Positions 1-11,984 of a stretch of DNA of 64,000 nt are shown here, one piece after another. Positions within the stretch are counted from its first letter, which is position 1, and each line of letters opens with the position of its first letter. A program made the translations under genes and the position numbers. The notes under the pieces are model-generated. The model saw nothing but the letters and a program-made list of their open reading frames with translations. It was not told where the DNA came from and ran no database searches. The stretch is from Hsuehochloa calcarea (Eukaryota; Streptophyta; Magnoliopsida; Poales; Poaceae): the NCBI GenBank assembly GCA_036346395.1, contig CM070598.1, forward strand, positions 7,981,517 to 8,045,516, written 5' to 3'.

Positions 1-456
1 TTGATCCTTCCATGCTTCATCTTGAAATAGCTTCCGAAGAGGTGGCAGTTGTTTCTGGAGAAGACGCCTGTGCGAAGTGTTGCATCTGGTCGGAGGGAGG
101 TGGCAATTGATTAAAGTATCAACTGTTGTGCGGTTAAATATCGGTGACACATTCAACCATTAGTTAGTGTCTTAGGATTATGTAACGTCGCGTGGTATGG
201 GGTATACAACACGTGTTCCATTTATCACACGGTAAAGGATATACTTGGATTTGGATCCAGATATCAGCTCATAGCTTTTTGAGCAGTTAACTGGTCGGGG
301 ACTAGGTACGTGACCTTGTCCGATCAGGGTATTTATTATGTAACCTCTGAAATCCTTACGATCAGTGAGGTCGTTAGCCTTAGGGGTTACGACCACAAAA
401 ATGTATGGTCTCTCTTTATGTATTAAAGTAATACATAGGGGTTTTAATCCTCGTCA
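1..456 (-). repeat. 3' LTR of element A (truncated by window edge)
   Basis: Aligns without gaps to 24721-25176, with about 45 mismatches by hand count. In element orientation the LTR begins at base 456 with TGACGAGG. About 240 bp of its far end lie before the window. Confidence 0.9.
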
Positions 457-470
457 GCTAGCCCCCAAAC
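457..470 (-). other. Polypurine tract of element A
   Basis: Directly against the 3' LTR the minus strand reads GTTTGGGGGCTAGC, a purine-rich plus-strand primer site. Element C has the equivalent GGGGCTAGC beside its own 3' LTR at about 41506. Confidence 0.65.
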
Positions 471-682
471 TTTAAATGAATGGGTCGTGTGTAAACACTT
501 TCTTCCGATGAAATCGTATCGAGCAGACCCCTCATTAAATGTCATGATATTCAAAGTGGTCTGTATTCATTTTAAAGTTGAGAAACTGCCTTGGGACTTG
601 AGAAGCTTTTCTGTCCGTTGGTCAAAAAGATTTTGTCCTTTGGACTTCTCTTAACCCCCGAATGTGGTTAGAGAATTAAGGC

Positions 683-689
683 TATAAAA
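683..689 (+). promoter_or_regulatory. TATA box for the antisense gene of element A
   Basis: TATAAAA lies about 115 bp upstream of the ATG at 800, on the strand opposite to gag-pol. The spacing suits a plant pol II promoter with a leader of about 85 bp. The ATG context is CCACCATGT. Promoter activity is inferred. Confidence 0.5.
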
Positions 690-799
690 CCCCTTTGTAC
701 TGGGTATTAGGGTTTTTACGCCTTCTGTTTCCTCTTCACCTTCCAAAAAGAAAAATTACCTCCGACCACCTGTGACTTCTTCATCCAAAAGAATCCACC

Positions 800-3592
800 A
801 TGTCGGATCTCATCACCAACTGGCCGATTTCTGACCTGAGTGAGAATAAGCTAGAAAGTCTGGAGAAGATTGGGTTGCTACCCGACATGAATATGATTTC
901 TTGGAGATTCATGTTTTCCTCGCATACGTCGAATGAGGTTTTAGCCTCCCAGTTCACCCTTTCTTTCCCAAGTTTTGGAGTATTATGGGGTGGAACCGGT
1001 TAATCTGTCCCCTAATGCCGCCGCCAACCTTAGTATCTTCGTCTACCTCTGCGAAGCGTACTCGGGGATTCCCGCAACCATGGATTTTTTCAAGTACCAC
1101 TATAGAATGACGAATACGAAGAAGACGACTGGTACACCCGGAGAGTGCACCTTGCGCCTCCACAATGGAAAAGCTGATGAGTACATTCCCATGTACTCAA
1201 AATCTTCGTAGTCGTCATGGAAGAAAAGTTGGTTTTATATGAAGATCACGCAGCAAGACGGTCTTTACTACAGTGGTAGAAAGGCAGTTGAGAATCTGCG
1301 ATGGTGTTCCTCCTCAAAGGAGGGAAAAGTAGGGAGATGGGTTGAAGTCATCCAACTCCTTAATGTCAGGGTTTTAACCTCCTGACATGTGGTGAGGGAC
1401 TTTTCCATTCACCGGATTAGTTCCTTGAAGGCCAGAGCTCATGCTATACTCTGGTAAATTGGTCGTGATAATGCGATCAAAGACTTCAGAGAAGGTAAAT
1501 TCCAAAGAACCCCGACCAATTTGCTTTTCTAGTTGATTACTTTTTTAATCCTAAAGTCTCTTATTTATTGTTTACAACCTTATCTCCTGATGAGATCAGG
1601 AGTCGGATCAAGATGATCTGCGCCAGAGAGCCTGGTGAAAAGGCTGGCTTCCCTTTGATCTTAGCGGTCGTTACCGCAGAAGAGAGGGTTGAGAGACCCA
1701 GGGTAAAAATATCAACTACTTTTCATCTTTCCAATATTTTTCGATCGATGTTTACCTAAAACCCTCTTTGATATGTAGTCGGTCAGACTTAGGTTCGATA
1801 AGGCCATTGAAACATGTGAGCCAATTGACGATCCGACCATTCCTACGATCACTCAAGATCATGGTCTCATAGAGGTAGGTAACCGAAAAATATTTATTGT
1901 CAGATGAAGCATGTTCATCTCCCGACTAACTTTATTTGTTGATCTAGGCGGTAGTCGTTGAGTCCCATGCAGTCACTCTAGACTTGCTAGTTGCTGTTGA
2001 AGCAACCGTTTTGGAGACCAACGAGTCTACACCCTCTGATCCAAAGATCAGGAGCTTTATTCTTGACCAACTGGTCGAGAATATTATTCTGATCTACTGT
2101 TGGAAAATGTAAATGGTACAACTAATCCTCAGAACTGACGAAATCGGTTGAAAAGAAGAGGAAGGCGAGCGCTACGGATTTTAAACCAGCGTGCTTCAAG
2201 ATAAAAAAAAATTGACTAGGTATATACAAATGAAGTAGTCATATGAGTGCATAGCTTATATGTCTTTGGTGATCTTGAACTCTTGAATTTTCTATTTTTA
2301 TTTTGTGTAGATCTTCTGGTGTTTGGTCGTTTCTAACCAGGATATACCGAAGATCAAGTGGTCGAAGAAGTTCTCGACCAGAACTTCCCTCAGGTTAGAG
2401 TTCATAGGGAGAAAATGATTGAGGAAGCCCCCGAGTAGGTGTCAGGGCCATAACTTGTTCCGGATCCTATGGTGATCATAACTCGTCGGCGGAGGTAGAA
2501 ATCCCCAAAGATCCTCAACAGGTTCCCACTCTCGTGAGTAATCATTCCCAAACTAACAAGTTCCTTTTTTCCCCTCGATTTATCGAGGATAAGGAGCTTG
2601 ATGTCGTTTGGGGGCAAATATCGGACCGTTAGGCCAAGACGAGTCATGATAATATTTTTCCGAATATAATGACGTGGCAATTCGGGTAAATATTTGCAAC
2701 CATTTCCCTAGTTTCTCTTAAAGTTTTATAGGAAACTTAAGGAAGAATGCTATCTATGTAGCACATGGTTGGGAACTTTGCTGTGGTCGGAGGACTGACC
2801 CAGCGAGTAAAGACCCTAGAGCAAAAACACTCCGAATTAGAAAGTAAGAACATTCTACTTAACTTATTTTCTTCTTCATGACTCTGCTTTCTACTTTTAA
2901 TTATTCTCCCTTATCATATTTGATAGATTTGGAGAAAATAAAAGAAGAAGTTGTGGCTAAAGAAGTCAGAATAACCAAGCTTGAATAAGAATGCCAAGCT
3001 AAAGACCGATCGATCGCATTCATGACGACCAGACACAAACAAGTATTGGAAACTTGTGAAAAGAAGATTGAATATAACTAGTCATAAACTTGACTTAGTA
3101 TTTTGTGACTTCTAATCATTCTTTCTTAACACTTGTTTTGCTTATGTAGAACAAAATCAAGCCCTTACTAGAGCAAAAATGGCTCTGAAATTTGATCAAG
3201 ATAAAGAGGCAGCTCTTGTGTGTAATCTTAATCAAAAGATTACTTCACTTAATAAGATGATCTTTGATATGGGATCAAGATCAAGCTTGCCTACCTTGAG
3301 AGATCCAATGGAGAAGATGAACTACCTGGAACAACTTCTGGAGGATCTCAATAGCTTGCTCAAAACTACTAGAGAAAATTACTCCCGGTCAATGAAGGAA
3401 TCTATATCGAGCGGAGTTATTTTTACTTTGGCAAAACTGAAGGCTTCTGACCCATCTACCAATCTTCAAGTTGTTGAAGAAGATTTCAACTGCTTACCTG
3501 AAGAGGCGACCAAGTTTCTCAAGGAAGTAAGGCCTCTTGGAGACAAGGTTGCAGAGGAAATAGAGGTCGAATCTCCGTCAAGCAGCGATTAG
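800..3592 (+). pseudogene. Antisense extra gene (Transposase_28-like) of element A, broken
   Basis: Encoded opposite to gag-pol between pol and the 3' LTR. The start MSDLITNW and the later block with YYGVEPVNLSPN, CEAYSGIP and RIKMICAREPGEK match the same gene in element C (41856). They resemble the Pfam family called putative gypsy type transposon (Transposase_28), common in Tat elements. The gene looks multi-exonic: a GT site follows codon GAAG near 1494, a second near 1703, and the blocks resume after AG sites. The last part, 3179-3592, is a charged, probably coiled-coil stretch of 137 codons whose end (LAKLKASDP) is shared with element E. Breaks: a frameshift and short deletion near 910-960 relative to C, a stop at 1209-1211, and others. 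The function of this family is unknown. The name does not mean a proven transposase. Confidence 0.7.
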
Positions 3593-4245
3593 CCAGGATA
3601 TCTCTAGAAGTAGGAAATTATAATGTAAGATTTATGAAAATGTAGAACTTACATTTCCTTCATCAATGAAGTCTTTTGTTTATCCGGTCGACTTATGAAA
3701 TATTCATATATTACCTAGCCCCTACTATTTTATAGTAGAAGATCTTTACTATATAAGCAGTAGGGTAAGAATATGAACTTAAGTCTCAACCATTGTTTGA
3801 AAGTACGTACTGTTTGTTTGAAAAACTGATTGTAGCAATACTAGAAAACCTTTTTGGTCGGAACTAGTATCAGGTTTCGACTAGTTGTAAATCTGTTTTT
3901 CATAATCAAAGTACCTACTAAAACAATATATGGTCGGAAGAAAAATACTTTCTTTGATGAGATAGAAAATAGGCAAAAAAGAGAGTATGCAATAAATGAT
4001 AAGTGGTTTTATTTATATGTAGTAACCAACACTGGTCGGAAGGACTGCTAAGAAATGAAGATATAAAATATATTTCGCAATACGTGCTCATGCTCTGGTT
4101 CGACTGGCAGCGAGGATCGTAGGAAAAGAACCGTCGCTAGGAAGCTCCTTCCAGTAGGCAGGACCACGTGCGGAAAAGGATAGACTTCAACTAGGAGGTT
4201 TTCTGTGTCCCGACCAGTAGCCAAACTAGAGTAGAACAGAATTTT
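3593..4245. other. Element A spacer between antisense gene and pol
   Basis: AT-rich, with several TGGTCGG words and no recognisable coding sequence. It is probably the 3' untranslated region of the antisense gene facing the 3' end of pol. Confidence 0.4.
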
Positions 4246-4250
4246 GAAAT

Positions 4251-6010
4251 TGTTGGACCAAAAAGGCGACTAGGGGGTGAATAGGAGTACGCTCACTTTT
4301 TTTTTTACAAATAATTGATTCAATAATATTTCACTCCAGTAGCTATGGAAGCTATGAAGATCAGTATATCAGCATAACACAAGATTAATATTAAATCCAA
4401 TTTAAACCCCCAAACAATACGATAAAATCAACAAAGACTAAAGCAAATCAATGCACTGGCGGTTGGACCGCTGGGTCATAATCGGTCCGACCAATTACCT
4501 GGCGGTCTGACGGTGGCCTTGGCGGTCGATCACCGGTCTTCGTAATGCAGATCAAAATAGATGGCGACGGTTACAAATTGATGAAACTTTTGATCTACAA
4601 CTCCAAACTTGATGAAACTTGGAACACACCTTCTCTATAATGTCAGAAACATATTCCAATCGAATATTGTGATAATTCTTGGAAGAATAAGGATCTTTTT
4701 CGTTTGATCGAAGAAGGGTTCAAAACCGAGTCAAAACGAAAACTTGATTCAAAATCTTGCTCATGTGTGATTGATGATCAAGATGATCCTAGATAGGTTC
4801 CCACACGTCACAACAAGCTAGATCACGTGAAGAATTCAATCAAAAACTCGCGGATCAAAGAAAGACTCAAAATCATCAAATATAGAGAAAGAACGCAATG
4901 GGACAAGACATGATCAAACTTTCCTTTGATTGATTGATATGATATGAGATTACAGCATCTCCATCAATGGAGTACAATGCTCAATCCAAGAGCATGAAAA
5001 TCACATCAAAATCTCTAGAACCCTAGACTCCACAAAAGCTCTCCCTAAGAAAATTAGGGTTTCAAATAGCAAAAGAGACGAAGATAAAAAGAGCAAGGGG
5101 GTGCAGCCACCACCCTCCTCTATTTATAGTGGAGGCTTAGACCTTCTAGAAGTTTGACTCAATTGGGCCCCGTTAAGGCCCAAAATAAAAGGGATACATA
5201 CGCACGTATTTTAATGCGCCGTCTTTAACACCCTTTGACCTAATTAGCTACATCTTGCACCATTTTGCGCCTCGGATTAGCCAATAGGTCACCCTATCCA
5301 TCTTGCGTCACCCTTGAGTTCATTGACCTCACCCGGCATCGTCGATCATTCTGGACCTCAGCTCTCCAAGCCTAGTCTCAATCATCCTCGCCGTTGACCG
5401 TCGTTGACCACTATGCAACCTACACAACAATAGACAAGTAAACCGAATTTGAGAACAAATTCTTCACAACTTGACCCATGTTAGTCAAAATATGCATGAT
5501 GCAACGTATATGCCCTGAAACTCATGACTTTGACCTAACAACCGAACATCGCCGCCACGACGGGCGACGATCTAAGTGAAAACCGGTCAGATCGCCCCTA
5601 GGGCTGGTCTGACCGCCCACCCTGGCCGGTCTGACCGCCACCTATTGGCCGGTTAGACCACCAGTAATGACTTAGCCGAATTTCCTCTCTGAAAAACCGA
5701 AACCTATTGGAATTTTCAATCCAATAGAACTTTTGACTGGAGACTCTAAAAATTATGAGACCAAGTGCAATAGAATCCCCTCTGTTGCCTGCTACCTCTA
5801 TTTTTGGCATAGCTCAAAATACCATTTTTGAAGTTGGCCGGTCCAACCACCGCTATGGCCGGTCGGACCGCCGCTATAGGCCGGTCAGACCGCCTGAAGC
5901 CTGATAGCACTATTTTCTTTGCCAGAAACACACAAAACGACAAACCATTAACGCCATTGCCAATTGTCACATCATCCTAAGATCTGGAGCATATACCTAT
6001 GATATCCACA
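4251..6010. mobile_element. Solo LTR (1760 bp) inserted in element A
   Basis: Begins TGTTGGACC and ends TATCCACA, flanked by the 5-bp direct repeat GAAAT at 4246-4250 and 6011-6015. The TG..CA ends plus a 5-bp duplication identify a solo LTR, and no internal coding domain is present. The motif AGGGGGTGAATAGG near the start is frequent at grass copia-type LTR ends, so a copia origin is my guess. About ten copies of a GGCCGGTCNGACCGCC-like palindrome lie at 4451-4550 and 5584-5895. Orientation is not determined. Confidence 0.82.
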
Positions 6011-6129
6011 GAAATGAATAAATATAATCTTCATAATCTTAAGCATATGAATCGCTATATGACCAGAGTATAGGTACAGACATATAAACAACATCACTCG
6101 TCATGGGAAATTAAAGGAATGACTAAAAA

Positions 6130-6850
6130 TAATAGAAATAAAATGAAATTTAAACAAAGAACTTACGCAATTGATCAATGTTCCAAGAATTAGAGAAAGC
6201 TTGTTGCAATTTGTTTGGTTCTGAATTTTTCTGAGAACCAGATTAGCTACAGCTAAGCCGCGAGGTTGCTCCTTACGACTGTGGTATCTTCGCATGGCTT
6301 GTTGACATATTACCGAATGTATTAAGCCTTGGTTTGGTCATTCTTCAAGGAAATTGATATCATCAAGTTGTCGTTCATCTTAATCGTTTACATTGAAACA
6401 ATCGGTTCGAGCAGAGCCAAGTTTTAGTTCTGGAGGAAGCATGGCTTCAGCTCTGTAAACTAAGAAGAATGTCATTTCACTGGTCGCACGACCTGGTCGT
6501 GGTTCGAACGGCCCATAGAACAGAAGGAAGTTCTTGAACCCAAGCTCCTGATCGTTTTATCAACTAGTCGAATACTCGGCATTTGATCTCCTGCATTACG
6601 ATACCATTGGCACACTCAACTGCTCTAGAAGAGAAATGGACTTTGATACCAAGTTCATCGTAGAATTCCTGAAAATTATCGCTTGAAAACTGGGTACCGT
6701 TGTCTGTGATTATACGACTGGGTACACCAAATCATGTGATCATATTTTTTGTAAGAAATCTCTTAGTGGCCTCAGTTTTAGTTTTAACAGCTGGCTCGGC
6801 CTTGATCCATTTTGTAAATGTATCAATCATGACGAAAAGGAATTCGAAGC
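6130..6850 (-). pseudogene. Element A integrase, C-terminal part (split by insertion)
   Basis: The minus-strand translation gives the second half of a Ty3/gypsy integrase catalytic core: a stretch around IDTFTKWIKAEP, then GVPSRIITDNGTQF with the second catalytic aspartate, then WVQELPSVLWA. Toward 6130 come C-terminal residues around LVLRKIQNQT. In-frame stops are present. The reading is cut at 6850 by a solo LTR and resumes at 18387 after the duplicated GAAGC. It corresponds to element E 61190-61900. Confidence 0.8.
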
Positions 6851-6859
6851 TGTAACACC

Positions 6860-6890
6860 CACTACTACACAAAGGGTCATCACAGACGGT
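6860..6890 (+). repeat. Left terminal inverted repeat of CACTA
   Basis: CACTACTACACAAAGGGTC pairs with the inverse of the right end. Roughly 24 of the first 30 positions agree. Confidence 0.88.
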
Positions 6891-7345
6891 TCGGAACCGT
6901 CATCACAGACGGTTTTTCAACCGTCTGCATTTTTATGTCTGTGATAACAGGCGGTTATCACAGACGGTTTTGCAACCGTGCTCGTGATACGAGTATCCTG
7001 ACGGTTTTTAATAGAACCGAAATGCGTGATACGGACGTATCCGAGCGGTTTTGGTTTAAACCGTCTGTGATACAGAAGTATCACAGACGGTTTTTTAATA
7101 GAACCGTCTGTGATACGGAAGTATCACAGACGGTTCTTTATTCAAACCGTCTGTGATACTTCAATATCACAGACGGGTTTTTAATAGAACCCGTCTGTGA
7201 TAATTCAGTATCACAGACGATTCTATTAAAAAACCGTCTGTGATATTGAAGTATCACAGACGGTTTTAATCAAGAACCGTCTGTGATACGGTATCACAGA
7301 CGGTTCTATTAAAAACCGTCTGTGATATCGAAGTATCACAGTCGG
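6890..7345. repeat. Left subterminal palindromic repeats of CACTA
   Basis: At least a dozen copies of CACAGACGGTT or its inverse AACCGTCTGTG, mostly as head-to-head pairs around a short AT spacer and separated by GTATCACAG-type joints. In En/Spm elements such repeats bind the element-encoded TNPA protein. That role is inferred here. Confidence 0.85.
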
Positions 7346-7369
7346 CATGACCATCAGTAGTAGCAAAAC

Positions 7370-8850
7370 CGAAATGGGAAATCAGGGTAGCTACAGTTTC
7401 AGGTTTTAGCAAAACCAGAAATTTGACAGATTGCAGAGAAATAATTTGGTGCTTCATTAGACTAAGAGAAAATGATATTTTGATTAAGCTACAGCTAAAT
7501 GAGCAATATTTAAAACCTATCTCATCACATAGCATCAGCTAATATTCACTAGCAGTATGATTAAAAACTGGACTACAGTTTCAGGTTTCTAACAAAACCG
7601 AAATCCGGACAAATCTCAAAGAAACAGATTTAGAAACTAGGATTTTAGAAGAAAATGCTACTCTGGATTAATTCTCAGTTAATTGAGAAATTTACCAAGT
7701 CTAATTCATCACTAACTATCAGTTATCAAGCAAAATCAAATTGATTAGGCGTACTACGATTTGAGATATGGCAAAATTGAGATTTGGGCGATTGCAAAGT
7801 GATAGCTTGCTGATTTTTGCTTTGAACCAAGCAATGATTTTACTTAGATTACTTGTTAATGAGTAAAACTTAAAGCCTAACTTATTATTTAACATCGATT
7901 ACTAGCAGTCATCAAAATTGGAGGCTTACTAGGAATAGCGGATGTCGATTTTGAAATCAAAATGCGGACAGATTTAAGGATGAAAATTTGATGCTCCATT
8001 AGACTATAACAAATTGACATACTAGATGGAGTTACAGCTAGATAAGTACAACTACAAGTTTAACTTATCACTTAACATCTATTAGCACTAATTAGCAATT
8101 TCAGTTCAAGCGAAGTTGCGTTTTGATTTGCAAAACCGAAAGCAGATGATTAGCACAAGCAAACTTGTCGCTATATTAGGCGAGAGGAAATAATATTTCG
8201 GATTAAGCTACAAATAAATGAGTATACTAAGAAGTCTAACTCCTCACCAAACATCGATTAGCACTAACCACCGATTTCAGTTCAAGCGAGTTGCGTTTTG
8301 ATTATAAAGCGAAGCAGACAAACACCAAATGCAATTTCTTTGAGTTAAATGATCACAAGTACTATACTTTAGTTTAGAGTATTCCTAACATGGTTAGCAA
8401 GATAACTCATCATCTACTAGCACCAAGTGATAGGAAATAATGAAGTTTCTTTGCACTTGCTAGAAACCGAAAATAGATAGAGTGCGATCAATTTCTTTGA
8501 AAATAAATCTGAGACTTTAAAGTTTGATGGGTGATTAAACTTTGAACAAGATGATAGGTTTGCTTAAGTTTAGAGTATACATAACTAATACCAGGACCCA
8601 ACTTAATCTTTAATCAAGAATTGAGAAATAAGGGAGGAAAAGCGGTGTCTTTTGGTCAGCCGACCAAGCGACAAGCGACCAAAAGACCAAGTGCAAATTT
8701 CAGAGATATGAAATACTCTAAGCAATTGATTCTCAATTGAAGCTAAAGCTAATCACGAGAGTAGAGAATACCTAGACCTACCCTTGCTAACACTAAATGA
8801 TCCAAGTAGCAGTAAAAGAACAAAAAAGAATGTTTGAAGTATTGTCGCTA
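7370..8850. repeat. Degenerate tandem array, period about 178 bp
   Basis: A block starting like GATTAAGCTACAGCTAAATG recurs, diverged, at about 7482, 7666, 7847, 8025, 8201, about 8366, about 8563 and about 8740. Each is followed by a CTAACTCATCA-like and then a TTAGCACTA-like segment, and in most units AAAACCGAAA before the next. That is about eight copies spaced 165-195 bp. No ORF is present. Confidence 0.62.
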
Positions 8851-8945
8851 GAGTTACAAATTGAATTACAACTAGTCAAAGTGAGTTACAATATTGAATC
8901 AATTACAACTAGTCAAAGTGAGTTTTAATATTGAATCAATTACAA

Positions 8946-9900
8946 CTAGTCGACGACGTGAAACTCTCCGTCGGGGTTAACGATTTCCGACTTGATGAAG
9001 CTGCAGAGCAACCCTCGAACATGTGTGACCTCGTTCTTCTGGAGTGCTTTTAAGCATGACGTTGAAGTCACGTCGCTAGCAAGAGTAAAGTAGTAAGAAT
9101 ATATATTTAAATTTATAATTAGAAAATAACTATAGCGAGATTGACCTACCTGGGGATCGTGTATCGTGGAATTAATCAATAGCCGCATATGATGGCATAC
9201 GTAGAATGCGCATAGGTGATCTTGTTTTTGCTGGCGGCACTGCAAAAATGGGTATACATATATAGGTACAGTCATTTCGAGACGCAATATTTACGGAGTA
9301 TGATATAAACCTTAAATCGCATCTTGTGGGTTAGTGTGGCGTCCGTTCCCTTGTATAAACCTCCCTCAGCAACATAGCCGATGAACGCCCTACATGATTC
9401 CAAAAAGTTATCCTCGTCCATTTCAAATGAAGGAAGACTACAATACAATTATGTGCGGAGGAAATGATCGTACCTTTCGAGTATTTCTTTAAGAAGGGTG
9501 AAGTCATGGTTTTTGTTGAGTAGAGAATCAAGGTACAATACCATGTTCCTCTTTGGCACAATAATCACAAGAATCGATGGAACCTACTCATGTATGTCGC
9601 TATAGTCATAAACCTATATATGTTCAAGCGAATTTTGTGTAGCAAGTAGTGAAGCACTTACTTCTGGTTGTACGGCACCATTATGTACTCCTTGCCGTCC
9701 TGAGCAAGCAATCCCATTTTTATGTAATTCGCGACGTAGGATGCGTCTTGGTTTATTGTTTGCTCTGAGATCACGTGCGGGTCGAGAAACCAACCGGTTC
9801 GTTGGTTTGGCGGGCACATTTCATCATGTATCTGACGTAAGGAATGAGTTGTGATATTTATCGCTATCACGTGAGTGTAGAAATTGATTGTACACACTTA
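8946..9900 (-). pseudogene. CACTA Ulp1-like cysteine protease (C48) region, broken
   Basis: The minus-strand reading runs through DGKEYIMVPYN, then a hydrophobic strand ending in MVLYLDSLLNKNHDF (the part after the usual catalytic His, with the Asp), then DHLCAFYVCHHMR. This last matches the C-terminal block of Ulp1-type proteases, where the active Cys lies in a motif like Q.....CGYYVC. Many plant CACTA elements carry such a domain. Intron-like gaps (9070-9160 and 9290-9330) and frame changes separate the pieces. The HW of the active site is not clearly visible. Function in transposition is unknown. Confidence 0.6.
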
Positions 9901-10600
9901 CGATTGTCAACATCGTAGAAGTGAGGCGTTGGGACACCGCCTCGTCTGCTGGTTTGCGAAAGAGATCTTTGCCAAGGCGTGGTGATGCCTCGCTCTTAAC
10001 GTGCTCGGCGCTCGTCGAGATCCCAAACAAGCGGTCGGGCATCGGTCTCGTCCTCCGCCGCCCTTCGTGGCTTTACCGCGTACCAGCGGTGCGAAGTTTG
10101 TGGGGTGAGTGTTTTGGGCTCGAGAGCTCATGGCGCGCACTTTGCTCTGAAATTCGGCCGTCGTCTTCATCGCACGAAGGCATCCCATGTATCCGCGACA
10201 AGAAAGGATACTTCGTGAAGGGCGTCCACCGGTGTTCACAAAGCTGCGTGACAAGCGGGCTCTTGAAGGTCCTCCACGCGTGGCACATCGCGGCGCGCGT
10301 GCCATCGCACACGATGTCTGGTACGCTTGGGAAAGTGAGCGAGGCGGCTTCGACCACAACCGGTCTCTCTGTACATCCGTCGGACACTTCGAGTTGGGGT
10401 GGTTATGGGGACCCGTTCCTTACAAGTACCCCGCAGACGGTCCGGAATCTCGCACCGCTTTCTTGGGACTCGGCGGGATCCCGGCGTCAGCGACCTCCGT
10501 GATCGTCATGCGCCCGAGGGCAATTTGGATATTCCTCGCTTTCGCTGCGTACCACCTTGATCGGAGATCCAGGCGTATTTGGCGGCGTCGATGACGGCGC
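9901..10600 (-). pseudogene. CACTA Transposase_24 (Ptta/En/Spm) region, frameshifted
   Basis: GC-rich minus-strand coding split over three frames. Successive pieces contain VCDGTRAAMCHAWRTF, TPFTKYPFLS, KTTAEFQSKVRAMSSRAQ, then SHHALAKISFANQQT. This order (a run of basic-aromatic residues, then EFQ..S..A...R....HKL..AGY) is that of the plant Ptta/En/Spm transposase family, Transposase_24. The Ulp1-like region follows directly, an arrangement usual in grass CACTA elements. Frameshifts are needed near 10330 and near 10150, so no full protein can be made. Confidence 0.6.
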
Positions 10601-10619
10601 GAAGGCGGTGCCTATGCCA

Positions 10620-11980
10620 TCTCGCTTACTTGCTATCTATATAAGTTACGCACGCAATTATTACATAGTATATAATATATGGGAAATTGCATAAAAATAT
10701 AAACAAATATAATCAACGTTTGCCATCTCGAGTAAAATAAAATCTGAGAGGAGCATGCATGTCCATATATCTTGCTCGAGTCATCGAGCAGGGTAATTGT
10801 CAATGTCTGCTAAGTAGAGGTAGTCTTGTAGAAGACTAGAAGCAAGGATACGTAAGGTAGAGGCAAATGAGATCCGGGCTTTCTAACCATAATACCAAGC
10901 TTTGACTGGCAGACCAACATACATAAATTAAGCAACTGGTGAGCGAAGAAAAATGATTAAAAGTCAATACTCAATACATGAGTAACTAAACTTATTTACC
11001 ACCAGGTCATCTATCCACAATCTTATCGCATGCAATCACTCAAATGCTAAAACCAAGAATTCATTACCAGGTCATCTATCCATTTTCAATGCTACATGGG
11101 AATTGATGCAATGGCATTACATGTTTTCTTGACATGTTACTATTCCATGACTTTGTGAATAAATATTCTTGGAATGGATAAACTAGCTTAACTGAACTCT
11201 GAAATAATGAAGCTACTTTTTTTTGAAGTATCAGCCAGTTAAGCAACTGCCCTACTGGATAGCTTTTTTTAGAACAAAGTCCAAGGCCCAGTTTATTCGG
11301 AGCCTATTAAGAAAGAGTTCCACACTGGATAAGTTTTATAGAGCATAGGCAGTATTAGCAGGAAGCCAGGAAGGAGATATGATTTGATTAAATCAAGGTT
11401 ATTTTTTAGCGTAAGAAAGCAGGTTACTTTAACCTAGAGTTCGAGTCTTTGAGACATTGTGGTTCAAGATAATTTTAGGAACCAAATGGTTGCCAATTGT
11501 TCGAATTATGGTGACAAAAGAATTTGATGTTGAGAGAAGAGCAAGCTACCTCAATGAATCAATGCAATACCGAATTTGCATTTAATATTGATATTTCTTT
11601 TACTAAGGCGCTGCAAGAAATATATATATGTACAGAAAGAACATTATGACTTAGCAACCTAGTTGGTGGCCTTCAATGCTGAAATATTATCCTAACACCT
11701 AACTATAAATATTAAGTCAAGACAATTTTATCTATTTTCACAACCATGATGCTCATAAAAGGAGAACCAATATAATTGATGAAATCCCTAACAATATTCT
11801 TGGTGGTGAGTGTGTCTAACATGCATCAACTTACTTTCGTGAAGCATAAAGAATGTAAGTGACATAGCATTTTAAAGATCAAGTTAGGATAGTCCTCGTG
11901 GTTGATTCCATGGATTACGATATCTTCAAGGACTCTGCAACAAATTTCGTGAAGAAAAACTTTAACCTAATATGCAACTA
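10620..11980. other. Non-coding CACTA interior
   Basis: AT-rich sequence with no domain, repeat array or long ORF that I can recognise. It probably holds introns or intergenic sequence between the two transposon genes. Confidence 0.4.
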
Positions 11981-11984
11981 GGAG

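Noticed and set aside
6890..7345. CRISPR-like array of regularly spaced repeats
   Set aside because: The repeats are palindromic subterminal repeats of a CACTA transposon in plant DNA, with no unique spacers and no cas genes.
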